Shown: one piece after another, positions 11,889 through 23,057 of the stretch | Position numbering within the stretch: position 1 is the first letter of the stretch | Layout: the number at the start of each line of letters is the position of its first letter | NCBI RefSeq assembly: GCF_028858725.1 | Contig: NC_084760.1 | Span: 54,895,367-54,959,366 of the forward strand | Reading direction: 5' to 3' | DNA: 64,000 bases | Source of the DNA: Colius striatus | Lineage: Eukaryota; Chordata; Aves; Coliiformes; Coliidae | Position numbers and translations under genes: made by a program | The notes under the pieces: model-generated | Told to the model about the DNA's origin: nothing | The model's input: the letters and a program-made list of their open reading frames with translations, nothing else | The model's database searches: none

Positions 11889-12350
11889 CATAGAATCACA
11901 GAATGGCAGGGGTTGGAAGAGACCTCTAGAGATTAGGTAGTCCAACTTCCCTGATAAAGCAGGTTCACCCTGATCAGGTCACAACCAAGCAGGTTTTGAA
12001 AACCTTCAGAGAAGGAGATTTCACACCCTTCCTGTTTTTTCTTTGTTTAATTGGAATTTCCAGTGTTCCAGTTATGTCCACTAGTCCTGTCACTGGACAC
12101 TACAGAAATAAGTGTTGCACCCATCCTCCTGACATCAACCCTTTAGGTACTTTTAAGTGTTCACAAGGTGCGGCCCTTAGATTTCTCCACTCTAAACAGC
12201 TCCAGGTCCCACAGCCTCTCCTCATAAGATGCTCCAGTGCCCTGATCATCTTGGTAGCTTTCTGCTGGACTCTTTCCAGCAGTTTCCTGTCTCTCTTGAG
12301 CTGGGGAGCCCAGAACCAAACACAATACTTCCGATGTATCACCATGTAGC
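11889..12350 (-). mobile_element. CR1 LINE fragment, ORF2 C-terminus and 3' UTR
   Basis: It begins on the plus strand with the inverted tail CATAGAATCACAGAATGGCA and reads back into the CR1 ORF2 C-terminal part. Minus-strand translation around 12100-12345 gives [19 protein letters not shown], the usual CR1 motif with ERVQRRATK. Stops and gaps interrupt it, so it is a dead copy. It lies in the same orientation as TBC1D32, in intron 1. Confidence 0.92.
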
Positions 12351-12877
12351 CTTAAAACATCAAAAAAAAAGTGCTAATTTTAGCAAGAAACCAACGACAG
12401 TGGTTAAGAGAAGCAAAAGTAGTGGGAGAATTCCTATCTCCTCTCAATTTTTATCATCAGTTACACAATACCATAGCAGTTTTTTCACAAATCAGTAAAC
12501 AAATTTCTAATAACTCACGTGAGAGCTGCTTATCTGTTTTAAAAGAGTCAGCAGAAGACGCTAAACCTGATCAGGTCCTCCTGTATCACTAAAAACACTG
12601 AGGGGTTTTGCCAAGGCACCTTAGACACGCTCACCCCCTAGTACCTCCGGTCTCCTCATCCCTCAGTGAAGTCTCTAAGGCTGCCCGCACCGGGGGCCCC
12701 GTACTGGCAGTTCGGCCCAGCCCCAGGGTCCGAAGCCCGCCCAGGCTCCGCCAGGCCCCGCGAGTTGTGAAGGACGTCGCGGTGGGCGGCCCTCGCCGGC
12801 TCTCTACCCCTGCCCCACCCTGCGCCCCCCGGGACGGCGCGAATCACCTTGAGGCGGCGGCGGCTACGGCTCTCACC

Positions 12878-12975
12878 GTCGCGGCAGCCGTCCGTCTCCT
12901 CAGGCGGCGGCCCTTAGCAACCGGCGGCGCCCGCTGCCGAGTCTCGCAGGGCTCTTAGCAACATCGCGAGAGGCC
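12878..12975 (-). other. TBC1D32: TBC1D32 inferred non-coding exon 1 (5' UTR)
   Basis: Coding exon 2 begins directly at the ATG behind an acceptor, so a separate leader exon must lie upstream. The only promoter-like region is the CpG island. On the minus strand a good donor (CGACG|GTGAGAG) ends an exon at about 12877. A second possible donor (CAAG|GTGATT) lies at about 12849. The 5' limit is not visible; I place it near a TCTCGCGA-type element at 12963-12971. Exon identity is inferred from the gene model, not from a transcript. Confidence 0.55.
12907..12921 (+). promoter_or_regulatory. X-box-like RFX site in TBC1D32 promoter
   Basis: GCGGCC-CTT-AGCAAC matches the RFX consensus GTNRCC-N(0-3)-RGYAAC at 11 of 12 fixed positions (C instead of T at position 2). 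A second half-site, AGCAAC, lies at 12957-12962 in the longer shared word CTTAGCAAC, exactly 41 bp away. RFX factors drive ciliary genes, and TBC1D32 is ciliary. Binding itself is inferred. Confidence 0.55.
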
Positions 12976-13200
12976 GGCGGGACGCGGGAGCGCCGGGCAG
13001 TCTCCGGCAGCCTCGGCACGCCATGGGGTGGCGAGTGCCGTATCCGTCCCTCTCGGCTTTGGCTGGCTCCTGGCCTCAAACCCACGCCAGCGCCCTCCAC
13101 TGCCGCAGGTTTCGCCGGCCTCGGGGGCGGCCAGCGCAGAGGGAGAGAGGGCCGCAGGCTGGCAGCCCCAAAGATCCTCTGGCAGAGATTTAAAGCTTGA

Positions 13201-13230
13201 AACGGCCTCCTTTGCCGCACGGAGGCCGTT
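13201..13230. repeat. Perfect 10-bp inverted repeat (hairpin)
   Basis: AACGGCCTCC and GGAGGCCGTT are perfect reverse complements separated by ten bases (TTTGCCGCAC). The repeat lies at the outer edge of the CpG island, upstream of TBC1D32. No T-run follows, so it is not a terminator. The function is unknown. Confidence 0.85.
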
Positions 13231-13287
13231 TGGCTCTCGCCGTTTGTCTTATAGGACGTTTTGGTCGCCTGTGTGTTATCGGTCAAA

Positions 13288-13295
13288 TTACGTAA
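13288..13295. promoter_or_regulatory. TTACGTAA bZIP-type palindrome
   Basis: Perfect 8-bp palindrome of the PAR-bZIP/C-EBP type, about 320 bp upstream of the inferred TBC1D32 start. Sequence match only. Confidence 0.35.
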
Positions 13296-13309
13296 AACGA
13301 AAGTGCTGA

Positions 13310-13974
13310 GAAAGGTGACCTAGGAAAAGATTGATCTGCCCTTCCCCCTCTTTTACAGCGCTGTGATGAAGTACTGTGCACTCATGCAACAGCGAGGGAA
13401 AACCTATGGTGTGGGTAACTGGGACGCGTTTATCAATAAAGCTCTCCCCCAGCTAAACTCATTAAACATTCAGCTACAGAAAACTTGGCTCTCCCTGTCT
13501 TCTGGCTGGTATGTCAAAGCTCACCTCTGTCCAGCCCATGGTGGCTCCCAGCCTTCTACGTGGCATGTGTTACTCCACCGAAATCAAAGGAATACATAGC
13601 TGGATGCTGTTATTTGCAATTTACATCGCTTGGGGAGCAGTAGGTAAAAAAAACAGAAATGGCATGGTGTTTTCCAGTGCTCTTTAAATTTCCATCACTT
13701 CCTGGGATGGCACAAATACTACAAAAAGAGCAAATAGAATCTTTTTCTAACCAACAAATAAGTGCATAACATTATGCAAATACACCAAAAACACAGCAAA
13801 AGCATTTTTATTTAAAATTATTTTCCATTACTGCAGGTATAACAAGACAGAAATTAGTTATAATGGTGTTTGACAGTGCTTGCATGTAAGGCAACACATT
13901 GTACTTTTTTTATCCTTTACTCACTTTTTTTTTCCCTAATGATTTTTATAACATCACTAATACTAATCTGATGC
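13310..13974. other. Spacer next to CpG island, nothing identified
   Basis: GC content falls back to background. An acceptor-like pyrimidine tract ending in CAG at about 13358 precedes a 78-codon plus-strand frame. The nearest upstream donor would leave an intron of about 45 bp, too short to splice. No repeat was recognised. Confidence 0.6.
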
Positions 13975-14769
13975 TGTGAGGAAGCCAGTCAGGACTCAAT
14001 AGCCAATGTGACTATTAAGCAGGTATTCTTTATTGCAGCACTGGGGAACATGGGGGATTTCTCCACCAAACGTGCCCACCTCAGCCTTTGGATTTTCAGT
14101 TTATATTTACAGCAAACATGAATATTCATTACATTTCCAGGAAAAGGCCTGCCCATAGTCCTGTCTTGGTCTACTCAAGTTACACTTGCGTCATGCCTCT
14201 TTTGGTGTCTTCTCGCCTTCTTCAATGATCACTGGGGGTCATGCTGAATTAAGATCTGAGTCTTCCTTGCAGTATACTTTTCACCTCTGGGTCCTTGACT
14301 TTTGTCCAAATTGCAGAACAGAACAAAATGGCCTAATGGTTTATTATCCTAGGTAAAAGCTCTGTCATCATCAGATATTAATTCCATTTAGGACTAAGCT
14401 GGCCTTGTAGCTATTAGTGTTAAGCAATGTCCAAACTGTAGAACTGACCTAATGATCTATCATCCTAAGCAATAGCAACTTCTTTTAGGAACACACCAGC
14501 CTTGAAACTATCAGCACTAAGCAATAGTTGTGTTACAAGAAATAGCCGTGTCGTTCTAATAGCTCTGTGGGCTTATGAGACTAGTAATTTCATAAAACTA
14601 TATGTATGATTTTCTAATATTGTAAGTTTTAATAAGCAAGTTTCCATAACCTAAACTTACCTATCCACCTATGAATCAAATCTTCCATGATGACATGTTC
14701 CTGTAAGTGGGTAAGTAGGCCCTTCAATTAACAGAGTTCTCCCTAAGTGTGGAGTTCTGCACTCTCACA
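13975..14769 (-). mobile_element. Solo ERV LTR, minus strand, with internal duplication
   Basis: The element is 795 bp and bounded by TGTGAG...CTCACA. On the minus strand AATAAA (plus 14029-14034) is followed by a short U5-like end, which gives the orientation. An internal unit beginning TGTCCAAA..TG.AGAAC is present twice, at about 14302-14427 and 14428-14524. This is typical of duplicated U3 segments. Flanking 5-mers (GATGC and GTAGA) do not match, so the target duplication has decayed or one boundary is slightly wrong. No internal viral sequence remains. Confidence 0.68.
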
Positions 14770-15851
14770 GTAGAACACTGAGGCCAAGCATGTAAAATGC
14801 AGTATTTCTAGTGGAAAGTGATTATTCAGGAATTGAGACATAAACCTATCTTGCAGCTAGTTTCTCAGAATCAAGATTTTTGTCAGTTGCAATGGATGTG
14901 GTACCTTTAATGTTGTTCTCTTCAGGGCTTTGAAGTGGCCAGTGCCCTCAGGTATCCACAATACAAAAACTGGAACAATCACCTGCTGACTGCTGCTTGC
15001 AAAAGACCTTGAGTAAACTCACCAGACTCCTGTTAGCCTGTCCATAGACTCTCCATGCCTTTTAAGTGCACTGTTTGGAATCGGCTACAAGTGACAGCAG
15101 CTTATTCTTCATCTATGCTAAGCTCTTCTTTCATAATCAACAGAGTGATTTGCTTCTTTGCCATCCTCATACCAACTGAGTAGTGCTGTGGTCTACAACA
15201 CTTCTAATTCCTCTGTCACAAGCACTGATTTGAGAAACAGCACCTCAGTTTCATGGGTGGTGTAGAATAGAGAATATCAATACACATAACATTCAGCATT
15301 CCTACTCGTTACTGAAAGAGCCTCCATTATAGCATGCCTACCTTACAAAACTCCTTGTAAGACAAATTACAGTTGTAGTGGTGTGACAGAAACATGTTCC
15401 CGTGGTACCTGTGGTGTTTTTGACATCCTTCCATTCCTTTCCACTCTCTTAAACTTTCTGTATTTCATCAAGCTGCTTTTGCCATATGTTCTGCAGCAAC
15501 TGGAACCTGGAGCCCTTTCTCCTGGGCTGAGCTGACAGATCTCAGGTGCCATTTGGCATGATCATTGGGATGCCTCTGGGCAGACACCTTCTGAGAGTGA
15601 TACTCCAGAGTGAGCAACAGTATTCTGAACTGCATTATGTTTATACAGATGGATATCAGTCGCGTGAGAGAAGTTGCACTTGCTGTGAAATTACTCATGT
15701 GGGTTTCACATCAGTGAAATTTCACTGTCTCCTAGACCAAAGCATCCTTCTTATTGGCAAAAAAGTTTCAGATATTCTATCCCAGTTGTACAAACAGGAA
15801 AAACCCTGGCTTGTAACCCTACCTCAGTAAGACATGAGATACAAACATGTC
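14770..15851. other. Intergenic, nothing identified
   Basis: Unique-looking sequence. A 94-codon plus-strand frame at 15546-15830 abuts a CR1 tail and has no recognisable domain. Confidence 0.55.
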
Positions 15852-15930
15852 TTGAACCTGCTTCTGCAGGGGGATTGGACTAGATGATCTCTAAAGGTCC
15901 CTTCCAACCCCTACCATTCTATGATTTTTA
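15852..15930 (+). mobile_element. CR1 3'-end fragment
   Basis: CTTCTGCAGGGGGATTGGAC, then GATGATCTCTAAAGGTCCCT and CTACCATTCTATGATT. Only the last 80 bp or so of the element are present. Confidence 0.92.
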
Positions 15931-18900
15931 GGATTTTAATGTTTGTGGAAAGTCACAGTGCTGACTCTTATAATTTTAGAAACTTGGACGACAGAGCAAA
16001 TCCACCAGTTCTTAGAGTGTGTAGCATATAAGGTGAACAAAGTTTCAAACTGTGAAATATTATAGGGGTGTCAGTCATTTAAAAATTACAAAAAAGTTTG
16101 ATTTCCACACCTGATGATTAATAATAAGATTCTCTCCCCATACCTTGAATATGTCCCAAAATTCGAATTACCAGTTTATGCCAAATTTCTGTAAATTTAA
16201 AATGTTCTTGTAGTGTCTCCAGCATGGCAGTTCAGAAAGGAAGAATCTGTAGACTGCAAAGGAATCTTCTTCACAGCTCATGGTAGCAGTGGAAACAGGT
16301 GGTCTTAAGGCAAATGTCATTATACCAGGGATATAATTTATTTCCTTTTATCTCTTTCTGCTCTATTTTGCCCTGTCTTTTTCTCTTTTGCTTCATTGTG
16401 ACAGTCCACAAGACCACCCTTGGATGACACACAAAAGTCTGGAGAAATTTTGAGTTTATGAAGTTGATGCATAGCCATTATGGTCTTCAATAACCAGTAT
16501 GTATCAAAATCCTACTTCATGCATTTCCTTGACTGATAATGTTTTTCAGTGGAGCATGTATCAAAGAAGAACTAAACATTAGAACAAACTACACTTGACA
16601 AAAAACAAAACCAGACCATCTTTCCATACTCCATTCTAGAGCTAAATCAAGGCCAGGAGGAGCCAGGGTATTGCCACTTTAGAGTTTCCCAAACTAGGGC
16701 TAAGACAGATGTCACAAAAAGAAGTGTGAGATCTGACTCTGCAGGTAACACAAGAGGCCTGCCTGACCTTTCTGAATGCTCTGGCGTCTCTTCAGCACAT
16801 CTTGAGCCCTCCAAATAAAATGTGAAGACATTTCATTGCCCCTTTATGACCACTGGGGCATTTCTTGCTCTCTCTCATCACTATTCATGGGAGTTTCCCA
16901 AATTTGGAGGAACAATGAGCATGATTTGAAGCTTCATTAGATCATAATGTAATCATAAGTATCAAAAAGGAAACTGCTTAAAATATTACTGCTGATGGGA
17001 AAGTCTTTTTAAATAATCTCCAAAGGAAATTTTCTATTTTAGAGACCGTCTGTCCTTTCCTCCCTATGCACTCTGGGGAAATACTAATCTATTACTAGAC
17101 ATTTCCGTTACAACAAACAGTAAGGAGTCGGTGGGTAAATGGGCATGAGTGTTGCAGGCTTAATCATTCATACTATCAGCTGCACTTGGAAGGCCTGTGT
17201 TAAAACATATCTGTACAGAATTTACATCAGTATCATTACAAAAGAAAAAAGTAAAGTTCGTCTAAAGTTACATCAGATGAGTTTGTACCTTACTCCTGAG
17301 AGCTAAGCCAATGTGAGATGCACGTAAGCTCTTACAGGAATAAAAAAAATAAAATTGGGTCACTTAATTGGTAATTAAACTTCAGTTATGCTGACATTTC
17401 GTGAAGTCTGAAGATCTGATCTTGCTATTCCAGGTTTCTTTTGTCCGAGAAAAAGAAGTGAGAAACCGGCAGGAAATCAGTAGGTCTCTCATGTAACATT
17501 TTGAAGCATCAACTCAGAACCATTCTGCCTAATAACAATCAGGAATGTTATTGATTAAAAGTATAACTTAGTGACTATATAGACACTGATTTTTCCATCT
17601 GTATTTTATGATAGAGTTTTCAATAGATAGTCTGCGTGTGGTTGTAAAAGTAACTGCTGGAACTGAGGTTTAGTGCAGGAGATAAAATCTACACTGCAAT
17701 GCTAAGTAACTGCCTCGATGAATCAAAGGCAAAGTATGCTGCAATGACAATGTAAATATCCAAATGCCAATAAAATAATTTTCTGATCCACAAATCTTTC
17801 TTGGTGAAACTTCAAGGAGCTAAGGACATATATGTTATGATTAGCATTAGGCAAATCTCCCAACATTGGACGTAATTGTAAATTGAGGATAGGATAATAA
17901 AATTATCATTATGTTTCATTATGGAAATTAATGTCAGAGAAGTACAATATAATGACAAAGTCTCATAATAAATCTCTGATTTGTTTGCAATTTCTTTTCC
18001 AATTAATATTTTGGTCTTTTTATATCATGTGTTTCCTGAAGGTGGCAGCAATATTCAAGAGTTGCATGGATGTTTGACTTGAATCTGTTGACCTGTAATA
18101 CAGTATTTCTTTAAATGTGTGTTTGTATCTATGGCTATTTATAATATGCTAAAATCAAACTTTGATGGCATAGATATTGTAGTTACAGGCATATGATGTA
18201 CAGTATCACCACAGAATCTGAAGAAACTATGTTCACCTGAGGTGATGGGATTACTTATTCTTTTGTCTGGTAAAAATTCAGAAGCTAAAGAAATATTCCT
18301 AAAGTATTAAATATTTTTAATTAACATTTTACTGTTGATTGCAGTTAAAGTTACTCATTTTGTCGGTTTCGGTGAAATCTGGATCATGTACATTATCTGA
18401 AGTGAACTGTTAGCTCATTTGTGGGCACTACATTAGCACTTCAAAAGACTACAAATATTATCTGTGATCAGTGAAAGAAGATTATAGCCTGTCTATAGGG
18501 TTCCTTTCAGTTCCATTCCTCCATTTGATCTTAATCATTTATAATCACTGCTAGAGTCACTCAGGCTGACTGTATCTCACACCAGCATCGCAGGGTTTTA
18601 TTTCAAACAGAATCTTTAACACTTTTGCCTTAGACTCAATACATTTTGTGTTTTTGTGAAATATTTTTGCTATGAGGCAAGGCAATTACATCAATATTAG
18701 AAACAGGAAACAATTTAGAAAACTCTCTTCTTCTTTCATTTTGCTTGCAGGGACTTGCATGTCCCAGCTGCAGTCTAATGGAGAATCATGGAAGCCAGTA
18801 AAGATATCTCTGTGGCAGGACTCTCCTCTTCTTCGTCTTTTACCCCAGGACTTCATAATGTTAGGTGACTCTCGTGCCTGCATGTCTTCTGTCAGCTCCA

Positions 18901-20512
18901 GGTCTGCTCTCATATTGCGTCCAGTACAAGGGCCCAAATTCTGGTACTGCTGTCCCAGAAAGGCCACTTTTGATGGAGGAAATTGTATATCTGCCAATGG
19001 CCATGCTGTAAGAGGAAGTGCAAAACAGAAGCAGAGGCTTCCCTGTCAGTCTTCACTAGTTTAAATGGACTTCCCAAATTTCTCATGCTTTCAGAACTGA
19101 ATGTCTCATCCTGAGAGAAAAGGAGGAAACTGCATTTATTGTAAATGTAATCTCCTCACCTAAATGTGTGTGGAACACAAAAGCTACAATCTGAAGTTAT
19201 GCCAACAGAATCTATTACACCATGCTTCCTAAGAAATCTGCTCAGCAAGCCTGGTGGTCTTTTTTGTACTTGTACGTGAATGTTGCTGTAACTTAGAATT
19301 GTCTTTCTTCTTGTCCTCCCCAATTATTGTCTGTACTACCTTGCAAACCAGTACTATGATATCCTTAAGTTGAATATTTCTGTGTTTGTTTGATTTTATG
19401 CTTAACTTTCATACAGCGTCACTGAAGTAACTTCTTTCAGATTTCATGCACCCATCGTGCTGACATTTCAGAATTCAATCATCTTCTGAGATACCAATGT
19501 GGTATTCTGTTGCAGATACTGACTTCTATTCCTTTTTTTATTTCTGTGTTCTATTTTAATCTCATTAGATTTCCCTAGTGTGTGTTATTGCTAGCACTTC
19601 CTTTACTATTTATACTACAAAGCCTGCAAAAGTGGTTTTCTGTTGAGCCACCACACCTCTGTCCTCTGTTTCCCACCCATGTTCTGAAAATTGTATCCAT
19701 CCAGATAAACTACAGCTCTCCTTACCCAATGTCTTATCCTGGTGTAGTTCTGAATCCCAGTGTCAAACACAATACAGTTTCCCTCCTGAATCATCATACC
19801 AAGTGCTTTCTGTAATCTTAATATTTGTAGGGAGTCAAATAATTGAGACATTTACTATGCAAGCTGTCATTTTATATTCTTTATTAAGATGAGTTATAGT
19901 TCTTCTAGAAGTACACATTAATCTAGCCAGATGTGACACACAGAAAACTTTGTTCTCTTTATTTTTGGAATGATGTAAAATGCTTGAAAAGTAAGCAAAA
20001 TGTGCTTTTTGTTGCTCACTTGAAGCTATATTCTTTTGTAAGATTTACCCAGGAGGACAGAATTTGGCCTGTACTTTGCCATGCTTTATTCCTTCTGTGT
20101 ACTTTCAGCAACACAAGCTGTGCGTTTTGTTTTTCAAATATGTGTCCTAGCAAAAACTGTGACCTTGTCAAACATCAAAGTAATGTTTTAAAGAAATAGT
20201 AAAATCATTGCCTAGTAACAACACTGTTTATTTAAATTCCAGAAAGCACTTTTTAAACTTTTTTTTTTTAATTTCACTTAGATAATGTCTGGGATCTTGA
20301 CATAATTTTACATTTGAGAAAAGTTTTTGGAGCTTCTCTGAACAAATACCATGTCTACAGTAAAGAAAGATAGATGAAAGAATAACACCAGTCCTGAATT
20401 CCTTAATGAAAAAATCTGTCATGAGTGGAATCTCACTGGTAACAGACAGACATCCTTTGAGATAATATAGCTCATTTCTTTGGAGAATTTTTTTTTACAA
20501 GTGCTATAGTTT
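15931..20512. other. Intergenic, 4.6 kb, no gene or repeat established
   Basis: AT-rich unique sequence. A block at 18672-19064 is open on both strands (130 codons plus, 103 minus) and has a plausible acceptor (TTTTGCTTGCAG) at about 18751 on the plus strand. I recognise no protein. A weak CTCF-like word (CCTGAAGGTGGCAGC, two mismatches) lies at 18035-18049. Confidence 0.55.
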
Positions 20513-20990
20513 TCACAGAATCACAGAATCTTAAGAGTTGGAAGGGACCTCAAAAGATGATCTAGTTGAACACCCCTGCCAGTGCAGGACCACCTAGAGT
20601 AGGTCATACAGGAACTCATCCAGGTGGGTTTGGAATGTCACAGGGAAGAAATTCTTCCTTGATGTTTCTTTGGAACCTCTTGTGTTCTAGTTATATCCAT
20701 TGCCCCTTGTCCTATCATTGGCCGTCGTTGAGAAGAGCCTGGCTCGATCCTCCTGACACCCTTTACATATTTGTAAACGTTAATGAGGTCACCCCTCAGT
20801 CTCCTCCAAGCTAAAGAGCCACAGCTCCCTCAACCTTTCATCATAAGGGAGATGCTACACTCCCTGAATCATCTCTGTGGCCCTGTACTGGACTCTCTCC
20901 AACAGTTCCCTGTCCTTGAACTGAGGGGCCCAGAACTGGACACAATATACCAAATACAGTCTCATGAGGGCAGAGTAAAAGTAAAAGCTT
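20513..20990 (-). mobile_element. CR1 LINE fragment
   Basis: It opens with the inverted tail TCACAGAATCACAGAATCTT and continues through GGAAGGGACCT. It runs back into ORF2 (antisense of the ATYQGLEHL...RGDLINVYKYVKG region; plus-strand words ACATATTTGTAAACGTTAAT, CCCAGAACTGGACACAATA). About 480 bp, dead. Confidence 0.93.
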
Positions 20991-22949
20991 CTTGAAGTCA
21001 ATAAGCCACTCTCATCTTTGTTTTAATTCCAGTGAATGTTAGTGTTAATGAATTTAATTCAAGAAGTCTGCAGATACATTTCTCTGGCATGAATAACAAT
21101 CTCTAAGTAACTTAAGTCTATTAAGTATATTAAGTATTCCGTTCTTAATATTTTCATTGACATTTATTTTAGTGCTCTTGTGGCGTGAGTAAATTTCCAA
21201 TAGAGACAGAGTTTTATCAGTCAAACTCATTTCATCAAGCAGTAAAACAAATAATTCTCTGCTTGATACACCTCCGCAGTAACTGTGACAAATTTTGTAA
21301 TGCATGTGCTATCCTTGACTATATAATTGTCTCCTCCAAAGATACTGGCACATAAATAACATATTAGCCATATATTATTTTATTTGAGTATTTTAGAAGA
21401 AAAAAAAAGTAGTTTTCATGAAAATGGTATGAATTGCAGCAAAAATAAGAAATGTATCCACAGACCAAGCATAACAGAAGTTATTATGGCTCTCTGCCAG
21501 TGAGAGAGTTTGCAGAAGTGCAAAGCTACATTCTATTTGACAGGTCTTGCCTCCCACTGATTAGGACATTTAATGTTACAGCAAGTTTCATATGAAATGT
21601 CCTGAGTTTTTTAATCTATATCTGTAAACTCTGAAAAAAAAAAAAACACAACAAAAAAGAACTACCTGCAAAAAACCAAAACAAACCCTCTTCTTCAGTT
21701 CAGAATACTCATCTCTTTGATTCTTTTTTAAGGGAACCACCTCCTCCATCCAGGCAATTGTACTTATGCATACCTGTTTGAGGCAACTCTGGAAAGAACA
21801 TACACCGAGTGCCTCTTCTCCCAAGTTAGAATTTTATTTAAATCCACAAGGTGGGACTTGGATCCTTTGATTCAGGAGATGCTTTTTTTCCAGACTTGTG
21901 AGTAGTCTTGTTTAGTGCACCAGACATGCAGATTACCAGTTAGTGCTGCTGAGGATGGAAAGAACTGTGATTTGGGCGTTGGAGAATTTGGCTTTATGGT
22001 CAAAGAAAATGTGAGCATATCTTGTTTTGATAAGGCTGAAGGTAATCATCAGTCCTTTCATGCAGTGAATTTCATGAACTTGTAATGACTTGATTGAACA
22101 CTGATTATTCTGCTTAGAATACTTGGAGCCCTCCCATAGCAATGCAAAGTATGTTAATAATGTGATAATTACCGTTTTTAAGTCTGTTTCCCTATTGGCC
22201 ACTCTTTCTCCTTAACTGGGGTCCTGGGCTTGCAGTGGAGAATAATTCTATGGCTGAAAGGAACAATCCAAGTGGAGGTAGACTCTAAGTTGGTGTGTGT
22301 TGATTAACTTGATTTATGCTGATGGATCCCTTTCAACCCCTAACATTCTACAATCTATCTTAAATTACACCAGTGGAAGATTCAACTGTAGTTTTAAGGA
22401 GTATATACTCTCAGCTGAGTAGTTCTTGTCAAAACTCTCTAAAAACTTTAAAAGTACTTTCCTACTTAGTTTTCAGCATAATTTTGCTAGGCACTCTGAT
22501 GCTTTATGGTGTTTATAGTACTAAATAATTGTAATGCCATTGTTTTTTATAGTCTTTTACTGCTTATGCACCATATGGTATTGATGTGTATTATATTACA
22601 TATAACTCAATACAATAAACATAGCATTACAAAACAGAGTTGCTACTTTTTTTTTTAATTACACATAGGTTACCTACTGTGATAGAAATAATATAAAAAT
22701 ACAGGGAAATTATTATTCCCTTTCTTCCTAATTTTTATTCAAAAAATGGCCCATGGTAAATTAGGTGCAATTTTCGTGAAATTTTATACAACATAGATCT
22801 TGCTATAAAACAATAAATAAGGTCTTCTAGAATTTTATGGTTTTTAATCTAATTTTTAAACTTTGCTTATGTTTGTAACGCTTTGCCTCAGAGGTTACAC
22901 AAAGGTCATTCCCAAGGGTTATTGTGCATTCTGTTGTTTCTCAAGATGA
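20991..22949. other. Intergenic with one CR1 tail relic
   Basis: Unique AT-rich sequence. At about 22322-22362, GGATCCCTTTCAACCCCTAA followed by CATTCTACAATCT is a decayed plus-strand CR1 3' end. Nothing else was recognised. Confidence 0.6.
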
Positions 22950-23057
22950 GGCATCTAGCAACGTGGTTTAGTGGTGGACGTGGCAGTGCCAGGTTCATAG
23001 TTGGACTTGATAATCTTAAAGGTCTTTTCCAACCTAAACAGTTCTATGATTCTATGA
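22950..23057 (+). mobile_element. CR1 3'-end fragment
   Basis: It carries GTGGACGTGGCAGTGCCAGG, TTGGACTTGATAATCTTAAA, GGTCTTTTCCAACC and the TTCTATGATTCTATGA tail. It belongs to the same 3' UTR type as the copy near 1.4 kb (TTGATCTTAAAGGTCTTTTC). Confidence 0.92.

Larger units (their letters stand above)
10104..12877 (-). other. TBC1D32: TBC1D32 intron 1
   Basis: This is the interval between inferred exon 1 and the ATG exon. It holds A-tracts (10709-10723 and 10739-10750), a CR1 tail at about 11333-11397 and a longer CR1 at about 11889-12350. The 10450-10690 segment has a few CpGs and higher GC than its surroundings, but I could not identify it. Confidence 0.7.
12630..13250. promoter_or_regulatory. 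TBC1D32: CpG island / TBC1D32 promoter
   Basis: This is an abrupt GC- and CpG-dense block in an AT-rich window, with the densest CpGs at 12770-13030. It includes GC-rich runs, the inferred exon 1 and its GTGAG donor, TCTCGCGA-like (12963-12971) and RFX-like sites. There is no TATA box. It is the obvious start region for TBC1D32. Divergent plus-strand transcription is common at such islands, but I found no convincing plus-strand exon pair. Confidence 0.88.

Noticed and set aside
12900..13309. Overlapping ORFs of 128 and 93 codons in the CpG island
   Set aside because: Low-stop GC-rich sequence opens frames on both strands. Composition is Arg/Pro/Ala-rich, with no domain.
13310..13600. Divergent plus-strand transcript with an exon at about 13359
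   Set aside because: The acceptor-like tract is reasonable, but the nearest donor leaves an intron of about 45 bp, and the frame is unrecognised.
18035..18049. CTCF site (CCTGAAGGTGGCAGC)
   Set aside because: It has two mismatches at informative positions and no CpG-rich or other supporting context. It is weaker than the site at 50999-51010.
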